Positions 4,607 to 6,009 of a stretch of DNA of 6,009 nucleotides are shown here, piece by piece. A program made the position numbers and the translations under genes. Source of the DNA: an uncultured Erysipelotrichaceae bacterium (lineage in GTDB: Bacteria; Bacillota_I; Bacilli_A; Erysipelotrichales; Erysipelotrichaceae); contig OMUX01000058.1 in assembly GCA_900314345.1 (NCBI GenBank), forward strand, positions 1 to 6,009, given 5' to 3'. Every line of letters begins with the position of its first letter. Within the stretch, counting starts at the first letter, position 1. Under the pieces are notes generated by a model. That model was not told where the DNA came from and searched no databases. It saw only the letters and a program-made list of their open reading frames with translations.

Positions 4607-6009
4607 TCAGGGTCCGTACATTCCTTCCAGTACTGCCCCGTAAGAATTCAGAAATGCCTGAAAGCTGCTGAACTTTCTGACCCGGAATCCGTAGGAGTTG
4701 GCCGTCGTCGCATTGCATTCGCTGACCAGAACCGAGCCGTCTTCGCCTACTCCTTCGATGAAAACCGCATGCCGGACAGCCCCGAATCTGATCGAAGCAA
4801 TCGACTGCGGGATTGGATTGTTGGGATTTCTGGAGTAGGTTCCCGGTCCGGGAGACACATGATCGATGGCCACAAGTTGGTTCCAGTTGAGCGGCAGCGG
4901 GAAGTTTCCGTCGTGATTGTTCACATCCCAGAAGCGTCCGGCGGCATAACTGGAGCAGATCATCTTGTTCCATTTGCCGGTGATCGACGCGGTCAGACAC
5001 CGGTCATACGGCCAGGCGATGTGGTTGTTCGCGTCACAGACACACGGATTGCCGTGGATCCCGTCGGGGTTGAAGCAGTAGTACTTGCTGTCGAAGTCGA
5101 TGACTACGCCTTCGATCTCCATGATTCCGCCGGGCTGCGGATCGTACGGATCATCATTATCATCGCCGTCACCGGAGGGATCATGGTACGTATCGCCGTA
5201 CTTCCAAGGCTGGGAAGTCGAGAACAACAGCATCGGATTGAAGAAGCGTTCGCTTCCTTCATCAAGAAAATATGTTTTGACAGAGACCTCATCCGAGAAA
5301 CCAAGAATCTCATTCTGTTCCAGTTCATATCCGATTTCTGCCACTGAGTCATAAACCCCGACATATTTTGCATAGAATTCCGTACCGTTATTTTCAATTC
5401 TCTGTGTAATATATGGACCTGATGCTGATTCTCCTGCATCGATAACCTCTCCGGTTGATACTGCCAGAACGTATCCGGAATCATACTTATCTGATGTATT
5501 CAGTTCGATGGATACGTCAGAATCTTCATTGATAAGTTTGTATCCATACCGCTCTGAAGGATCCCCTGCAGCTGGTGGAATATACGGAAATGTCCAGAAA
5601 CCTTCTCTTGTTTTCCGGCATTCTGTTTCCGGTTCAAATGCAGTGCAGGCATCCTTATATACCTCTTCTTCGGTATAATCAAAGACCCATTCATATATCG
5701 GATATCCTTCTTCATCCAGTTCCTGCTCTCTTGTTTCTTCATCAATCACTTCTTCCCTGCGGTAATGATCCTTCTCAAAGAGTGTCGGGATCCAGATATC
5801 CTCATAAGCAGAATCGGGAATCGTCCCCTGGAATTCATCGATATCCGAACTGTATAAAAGAAAAGATCCCGAAGGATCTGTATCAATTTCATCATCGAAG
5901 GTTCCGTCTGACAGTACGTGATGGATGCAGCCTTTGATATCATGTGTGTATTTCGGATCCATACTGCAGGCAAGCATTTCAGCGTATTTGTATCCGACAT
6001 GATGATCTT
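4607..6009 (-). CDS. CHAP-domain cell-wall hydrolase of the transfer apparatus, 5' end outside window
   Basis: The frame is open past the ATG at 5977 to the right edge (DHHVGYKYAEM just before it), so that ATG is probably internal and the N-terminus, where a signal or membrane segment is expected, is missing. Numbering from the 5977 Met: residues 1-140 are acidic and unassigned. Residues 150-252 resemble an M23 (LytM) fold (GYVLAVSTGEVIDAGE, YVGVYDSVAEIGYELEQNE, FFNPMLLF) but lack its zinc-ligand histidines. A DPSGDGDDNDDPYDPQPGG linker follows. Residues 300-456 form a CHAP amidase/endopeptidase domain with probable catalytic C341 (MICSSYAAGRFW), H403 (GAVRHAVFIEGV) and E420 (VLVSECN). Such proteins act outside the membrane, cutting peptidoglycan for Gram-positive type IV secretion channels. 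GC content rises sharply at about 5225, at the linker, suggesting a mosaic gene. Confidence 0.9.
   Translation of the reverse strand, partial: DHHVGYKYAEMLACSMDPKYTHDIKGCIHHVLSDGTFDDEIDTDPSGSFLLYSSDIDEFQGTIPDSAYEDIWIPTLFEKDHYRREEVIDEETREQELDEEGYPIYEWVFDYTEEEVYKDACTAFEPETECRKTREGFWTFPYIPPAAGDPSERYGYKLINEDSDVSIELNTSDKYDSGYVLAVSTGEVIDAGESASGPYITQRIENNGTEFYAKYVGVYDSVAEIGYELEQNEILGFSDEVSVKTYFLDEGSERFFNPMLLFSTSQPWKYGDTYHDPSGDGDDNDDPYDPQPGGIMEIEGVVIDFDSKYYCFNPDGIHGNPCVCDANNHIAWPYDRCLTASITGKWNKMICSSYAAGRFWDVNNHDGNFPLPLNWNQLVAIDHVSPGPGTYSRNPNNPIPQSIASIRFGAVRHAVFIEGVGEDGSVLVSECNATTANSYGFRVRKFSSFQAFLNSYGAVLEGMYGP

Noticed and set aside
4769..5347. 192-codon plus-strand frame
   Set aside because: It is a shadow of the GC-rich CHAP-coding region; the minus-strand frame has the catalytic Cys, His and Glu context.

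Overview
The window looks like a DNA-processing and transfer module of a conjugative or mobilizable element (integrative element or plasmid) from a Gram-positive bacterium, most likely a gut Bacillota (Clostridia or Erysipelotrichia type). The reasons are the gene set (MobL-type relaxase, PcfJ-family protein, ribbon-helix-helix protein, CHAP-domain cell-wall hydrolase), strong GGAGG-type ribosome binding sites and a moderate GC content. Species cannot be determined from the sequence. Every gene I accept lies on the minus strand, so transcription runs from high to low coordinates; the plus-strand open frames are shadows.

Layout in transcription order. (1) 6009-4607: 3' part of a large surface protein gene. 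It encodes a degenerate M23-like domain followed by a CHAP peptidase domain, and its 5' end lies outside the window. (2) 4606-4365: a 242-bp non-coding stretch rich in structure. It holds a 10-bp-arm inverted repeat next to a match to the MOBP nick consensus (candidate oriT), an array of GTAWYAC heptads phased at 11 bp, and a GC-rich 15-bp palindrome abutting the next ribosome binding site. (3) 4364-3909: a 151-aa ribbon-helix-helix protein, the obvious candidate to bind those repeats. (4) 3908-3747: 162 bp containing a second copy of the palindrome, a long hairpin and a possible 20-codon leader ORF. (5) 3746-1923: a PcfJ-family protein carrying a third palindrome copy in frame. (6) 1920-1609: a 103-aa protein of unknown function. 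(7) 1612-1358: an 84-aa coiled-coil protein. (8) 1374 to the left edge: MobL-type relaxase with an HPHMH metal motif and a C-terminal Sel1-like repeat, truncated by the window.

The last four genes are packed with overlaps or 2-bp gaps and look like one translationally coupled operon. The working model is that the RHH protein binds the phased repeats beside the inverted repeat and recruits the relaxase to nick there, while the CHAP protein opens the peptidoglycan for the transfer channel. The candidate oriT with phased iterons and the thrice-repeated palindrome GGGGCAATTTGCCCC are the parts most worth following up.
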